A stretch of 64,000 nt of DNA from assembly GCA_900467745.1 (NCBI GenBank), contig UBQW01000022.1, forward strand, positions 222,139 through 286,138. The letters are read 5' to 3'. Positions 60,556 to 64,000 of this stretch are shown piece by piece. Position 1 is the first letter of the stretch. Every line of letters begins with the position of its first letter. The stretch is from Hyphomicrobiales bacterium (GTDB lineage: Bacteria; Pseudomonadota; Alphaproteobacteria; Rhizobiales; Rhizobiaceae). Made by a program: the position numbers and the translations under genes. The notes beneath the pieces are model-generated. The model did not search any database and was not told where the DNA came from. It was given only the letters and a program-made list of their open reading frames with translations.

Positions 60556-60578
60556 GCCGGGGCCGCATAAGCCCCGGC
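60556..60578. terminator. Hairpin between convergent genes
   Basis: An 8-bp stem GCCGGGGC / GCCCCGGC with a seven-base loop lies in the 47-base gap between the SAHH-like gene and the ADH gene. No T run, so a weak or Rho-assisted terminator. Confidence 0.4.
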
Positions 60579-60587
60579 GTGCGGCCA

Positions 60588-61586
60588 TCAATCGATCTCG
60601 ACCACCAGCTTGCCCTCAGCTTCGCGGCTTTCGATCAACCTGTGTGCCTCGGCGACATCGGCAAGCGAAAACCGCCGGCTGTCCATGCGTGGCAACAGCT
60701 TGCCCGCTTCGGCGAGCCGCGTCACCTCGCGCAGGATCTCGCCGTGATGCGCGCGGCCTTCGCCCGTTAGCAGCGGCAGCAGCGTGAACACGCCGGAATA
60801 GCTCGCCGCCTTGAAGGAGAGCGGCGCCAGCGCATGCGTGCCCCAGCCGAGCGCGCTGACGACATGGCCGAACCGGCCGACCGCCTTGAACGCCATGTCG
60901 AGCCCGGCGCCGCCGACCGTGTCATAGACGACATCGAAGCCGCGTCCCCCAGTATACGTCGCGACGTGATCCTCAATGGTGCCGACGGCGCGGTCGATCG
61001 GTGTGGCGCCGAGGCTGCGGAGATAGTCTGCCTTCGCCGCGCCGTCGATCGCGTAGACATCGGCGCCGACAGCCCTGGCGATCTGCACCGCGATATGCCC
61101 GACCCCGCCGGCACCGCCGATGACGAGGACACGCTGGCCGCTCGCAACCTTCGCCCGGTCCACAAGCCCTTCCCATGCGGTGATCGCAGCGAGCGGCAGC
61201 GCGGCAGCTTCCCGCATCGACAGATTGCTCGGCTTGAGCGCGATGAGATCGGCGTCGACAGCCGCGAACTCGGCCAGCGACCCCTGAATGCCGCCGACAC
61301 CGCCGGTCATGCCGTAGACGGCGTCGCCGCGCCGGAAGCCGGTCACATCAGGGCCGACTGCCTCCACGATTCCCGCCATGTCGATGCCGAGTATGGCGGG
61401 CAGGGGATGGCGGGCATGGGCGGCGTTGCCGGCGCGGATCTTGGTGTCGAGGGGATTGACCCCGCTCGCCTGGATGCGCACGAGCACTTGGCCTTTGGCA
61501 GCGTCGGGCCGGGCAATCTCGGTCTGGCGAAACGCGCCCTGCGGTGCGTCGATAACCAGCGCTTTCATCGTGGATTTCGAAGACAT
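60588..61586 (-). CDS. Quinone-oxidoreductase-like zinc-type alcohol dehydrogenase family protein
   Basis: A 332-aa MDR-family oxidoreductase. The N-terminal GroES-like fold has VLVRIQASGVNPLDTKIRAG (about 35-54), followed by LGIDMAGIVEAVGPDV. The NADPH site is VLVIGGAGGVGHIAVQIARAVGA (about 148-170). Zinc-binding cysteines are missing, as in quinone oxidoreductases and enoyl reductases. It reduces an unknown small electrophile such as a quinone. It is divergent from a LysR gene by about 100 bases, which is likely its regulator. Confidence 0.85.
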   Translation of the reverse strand: MSSKSTMKALVIDAPQGAFRQTEIARPDAAKGQVLVRIQASGVNPLDTKIRAGNAAHARHPLPAILGIDMAGIVEAVGPDVTGFRRGDAVYGMTGGVGGIQGSLAEFAAVDADLIALKPSNLSMREAAALPLAAITAWEGLVDRAKVASGQRVLVIGGAGGVGHIAVQIARAVGADVYAIDGAAKADYLRSLGATPIDRAVGTIEDHVATYTGGRGFDVVYDTVGGAGLDMAFKAVGRFGHVVSALGWGTHALAPLSFKAASYSGVFTLLPLLTGEGRAHHGEILREVTRLAEAGKLLPRMDSRRFSLADVAEAHRLIESREAEGKLVVEID

Positions 61587-61687
61587 GGAACACTCCTTTC
61601 GTGTGTGTGAAAGGAGGATGCGCCGTTGAAGATCGAATGGAAATCATAGATAACGTATGAAGATCATGCAGAAATGTTTGGGTGAGT

Positions 61688-62539
61688 ATGGAGTGGAGCG
61701 ATCTCAGGCTGTTCCTGGCCATTGCCAGGCTGGGCACTTTGGGTGCGGCAGCGCGCAGCCTTGGGCTGACCCAGCCGACCATGGGCCGGCGTCTGCGCGC
61801 CCTTGAGGCAGCGCTCGGCCAGACGCTCTTCCAGCGCACGGCCGATGGTTTCGTGCTGACCGACGAAGGCGTGGCGGTCTTCGCTCATGCCGAGCGGATA
61901 GAGGAGGAGGCGCTTGCCCTGCAGCGCGAACTGGCCGGCACCGCCAGCGACCTCACCGGCTTTCTGCGCCTCTCGTCCTCGGATTGGTTCGGCACCCATC
62001 TGCTGGCACCTGTCATCGCCGAGTTTTCGCTCGCCTATCCCAAGGTTGTCGTCGAGCTTTTGACAGATAGCCGCCTGCTCAGCCTCTCCCGGCGCGAGGC
62101 GGACCTCGTCTTCCGCATCGCGCCCTTCACGGAGCCGGAAGTAATCTCCCGCCGGTTGCTGCGCATCGAATATGGCCTCTATATCAAGCGTGGCCTGCCG
62201 CACCCGGTGGCGGGAAGCGGGGAGGGCGCGCGTCTGGTCACCATGGACGAGGCTTTCGGCGGCATGCCAGATGTCGTGTGGCTTCAGCGCCTGCTGCCGA
62301 AAGCGACGATCGCGCTTCGCAGCAACAATCGCGATGTGCAGGCAACGCTCTGCGCCAACGGCGCCGGCCTCGCAGTCTTGCCGCGCCCGCTTGGCGACAG
62401 CCTGGCCGCGATCGAGCGGGTCGATCTCGGCGAACCGCCGCCGGGGCGCGATACGTGGGTGGGCTATCACCGCGACATGAAGCGCATGGCGCGGCTGCGC
62501 GCTTTGCTCGATCACGTCATCGAGCGGCTGGCCAATTGA
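61688..62539 (+). CDS. LysR-family transcriptional regulator
   Basis: A 283-aa LysR regulator. The winged helix is WSDLRLFLAIARLGTLGAAARSLGLTQPTMGRRLRALE in the first 40 residues. The remainder is a LysR substrate-binding domain with no effector clue. A GTG at 61682 is an alternative start two codons earlier. It is divergent from the ADH gene and probably controls it and itself. It converges with the next LysR gene (three bases between stops). Confidence 0.82.
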   Translation: MEWSDLRLFLAIARLGTLGAAARSLGLTQPTMGRRLRALEAALGQTLFQRTADGFVLTDEGVAVFAHAERIEEEALALQRELAGTASDLTGFLRLSSSDWFGTHLLAPVIAEFSLAYPKVVVELLTDSRLLSLSRREADLVFRIAPFTEPEVISRRLLRIEYGLYIKRGLPHPVAGSGEGARLVTMDEAFGGMPDVVWLQRLLPKATIALRSNNRDVQATLCANGAGLAVLPRPLGDSLAAIERVDLGEPPPGRDTWVGYHRDMKRMARLRALLDHVIERLAN

Positions 62540-62542
62540 CCG

Positions 62543-63439
62543 TCACCGCTCCCAGTAAGGCACCGGGCCATAAAGCTCTGCGAGATAATCGATGAACAGC
62601 CGCACCTTGGCCGGGAGGAATTGGCGGCTTGGGTAGACGGCCGACAGCGTGACGTTGCGCGATCCCTCGTAAGCCGGTAGGACCTGCACCAGCTGGCCGG
62701 ATTTCAGCTCCGCGCCGATATCCCAGGTCGAGCGCAAGGCGATGCCGAGGCCGGCAATCACGGCCTCGCGGATCACCTCGCTGGAATTGGTGACAAGCAT
62801 CCCCTCCGGCCGGATCGACAGCGCGCCCTCAGGCCCCTCAAGCCGCCAGACGTCGTTATTGTGCGCCGGCAGGCAGCGGTGCCGCTTGAGGTCGTCGATG
62901 CTCTCGGGCGTGCCATTGGCCTTGAGATAATCCGGAGAGGCGCAGAGCACCCGACGCACGGGCGCCAGGCGGCGGGCGACAAGGCTGGAATCGGTGAGCT
63001 CCGCGATGCGGATCGCCAGATCGAACCCGCCGCCGACGATGTCGCTTAACTCGTCGGAAAGCACGAGGTTGATGGCAAGATCGGGATGGGCGTCCATGAA
63101 ACGCTTCAGATGCGGCGCGATGTGCATTCGACCGAACGAGGTCGGCGCCGACACTTTCAGCGTCCCATGCATCTGCGCCGAGCGCCCGGAAATGTAGAAC
63201 TCCGCCTCCTCGAGCCCGGCCAGAATGCCGAGCACCCGGTCGTAGAAACCCTGGCCGGCTTCGGTGAGCGATATCTGCCGCGTCGTCCGTTGCAGAAGCC
63301 GCGTTCCCAGCCGGTCTTCCAGCCGCTTGATGCGCTTGGACACCACCGCCGGCGAGAAGCCGAGCGCCCGCCCGGCAAGCGACATGCTGCCCGTCGCCGC
63401 CACCTTGGCGAAGATTTCTAGATCTCCCAGATTGGTCAT
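62543..63439 (-). CDS. LysR-family transcriptional regulator
   Basis: A 298-aa LysR regulator of the CrgA/DsdC-like style. The DNA-binding domain is LGDLEIFAKVAATGSMSLAGRALGFSPAVVSKRIKRLEDRLG near the N-terminus; the substrate-binding domain ends with SRQFLPAKVRLFIDYLAELY, typical of this group. The ATG at 63439 (MTNLGDLEIF) is used since the longer frame from 63481 lacks a ribosome site. It is divergent from glcD (134 bases) and may regulate glycolate metabolism; this is inference. Confidence 0.8.
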   Translation of the reverse strand: MTNLGDLEIFAKVAATGSMSLAGRALGFSPAVVSKRIKRLEDRLGTRLLQRTTRQISLTEAGQGFYDRVLGILAGLEEAEFYISGRSAQMHGTLKVSAPTSFGRMHIAPHLKRFMDAHPDLAINLVLSDELSDIVGGGFDLAIRIAELTDSSLVARRLAPVRRVLCASPDYLKANGTPESIDDLKRHRCLPAHNNDVWRLEGPEGALSIRPEGMLVTNSSEVIREAVIAGLGIALRSTWDIGAELKSGQLVQVLPAYEGSRNVTLSAVYPSRQFLPAKVRLFIDYLAELYGPVPYWER

Positions 63440-63573
63440 GTCGCCCCGATAATTTCTTATTTTGTCATAAGTGCTTAGCATTTGCGCCGAATTGGGGAAA
63501 GTGTTAAGCCCGAAGCCTTGGCAGTATGGAGGATACGGCCGGTTTCTCCTTGGATGGAGAAGGGAGGAAAGGC

Positions 63574-64000
63574 ATGTCCGACGCCATTTCGTTTCTCGCC
63601 CCGCGCGCCGATGTCATGGCGCGCCGCCGGCAGATCGTTGCCGATCTCGCCGATCTCCTGCCGCCGGAATGCCTGGTCTCCGAGCCGCGCGAACTCATGC
63701 CCTTCGAGACCGACGCCTTCGTTTCCTACCGCCGCATGCCGCTCGCCGTGGCTCTCCCGCGCAGCACGGCCGAAGTGGCGGCGGTGATGAAATATTGCCA
63801 TCGCTACGGCATCCCCGTCGTCCCGCGCGGCGCCGGTACGTCGCTGTCAGGCGGCGCCATTCCGCAGGAGGATGCGGTCGTCGTCTGCGTCTCGAAGATG
63901 AACCGCATCATCGAGATCGACCTTTTCAATCGCGCCGCAGTGGTCGAGGCCGGCGTGACCAATCTCAACATTTCCGAAGCCGTCTCCGCCGACGGCTTCT
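63574..64000 (+). CDS. glcD: Glycolate oxidase subunit GlcD, N-terminal part
   Basis: An FAD-linked oxidase that runs off the right edge; 142 residues are visible with no stop. The FAD-binding PP-loop is PRGAGTSLSGGAIP (about 86-99), preceded by LPRSTAEVAAVMKYCHRYGIPVV and followed by LFNRAAVVEAGVTNLNI, as in GlcD and related D-lactate dehydrogenases. GlcD is about 480-500 aa and oxidises glycolate to glyoxylate with GlcE and GlcF. GGAGG lies six bases before the ATG at 63574. The partner genes would be to the right. Confidence 0.85.
   Translation, partial: MSDAISFLAPRADVMARRRQIVADLADLLPPECLVSEPRELMPFETDAFVSYRRMPLAVALPRSTAEVAAVMKYCHRYGIPVVPRGAGTSLSGGAIPQEDAVVVCVSKMNRIIEIDLFNRAAVVEAGVTNLNISEAVSADGF

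Overview
The window looks like a chromosomal segment from a Rhizobiaceae alphaproteobacterium, most likely Rhizobium sensu lato. The coding sequence is GC-rich. It carries rhizobial marker genes (RirA, a phasin, a CbrA-like kinase, DUF1127), several families of rhizobial palindromic intergenic repeats, and an alphaproteobacterial tRNA-His that lacks the usual G-1. From memory, the order acetoacetyl-CoA synthetase, CbrA-type kinase, phasin, mmsA, rirA, dppABCDF matches a block of the Sinorhizobium meliloti chromosome; this was not checked by alignment.

Region 1 (1-6.4 kb): the tail of acetoacetyl-CoA synthetase, a large PAS histidine kinase with a CtrA-like site upstream, a PHB-granule phasin, tRNA-His and a UspA-family protein. 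Region 2 (6.8-9.3 kb): a small XRE regulator and three little-known small proteins. Region 3 (8.4-17.8 kb): a LysR regulator divergent from mmsA, the iron regulator rirA with an iron-responsive box upstream, the dppABCDF peptide ABC transporter and gluconate kinase. Region 4 (17.8-23.3 kb): an FAD-dependent D-amino-acid dehydrogenase, a two-gene type III polyketide synthase and ICMT-like methyltransferase unit, a TPR protein, and an ECF sigma/anti-sigma pair, followed by a repeat-rich gap.

Region 5 (23.3-37.2 kb): a UvrD-type helicase, an ABC-F protein, peptidase T and a complete kdp potassium system. The kdp genes are broken up by palindromic repeats and include three very small membrane-protein genes: a 27-aa ORF, kdpF, and a 57-aa ORF between kdpA and kdpB. 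Region 6 (37.5-42.4 kb): a four-gene cassette (glycerophosphotransferase-like protein, HAD phosphatase, nucleotidyltransferase, methyltransferase) that probably makes or decorates a surface polymer. A low-GC DUF2971 gene beside tRNA-Gln follows. Region 7 (42.6-51.1 kb): a Ppx/GppA phosphatase with a polybasic N-terminal extension, rlmE, a VOC protein, an MFS exporter, a Tat-type MBL hydrolase, guaB, and two small membrane proteins.

Region 8 (51.3-64 kb): TetR and LysR regulators, a DUF1127 protein, a pit-rsmE-gshA group with a DUF937 protein downstream, a Nudix hydrolase, an unusual S-adenosylhomocysteinase-like protein, a quinone-oxidoreductase-like ADH with a divergent LysR regulator, a second LysR regulator, and the start of glcD.

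No prophage, insertion sequence, CRISPR array or clear defence island was seen. The least described items are the small proteins inside the kdp operon, the surface-polymer cassette, the polyketide/methyltransferase pair, the divergent SAHH-like protein, and a possible switching RNA structure near 59.05 kb.
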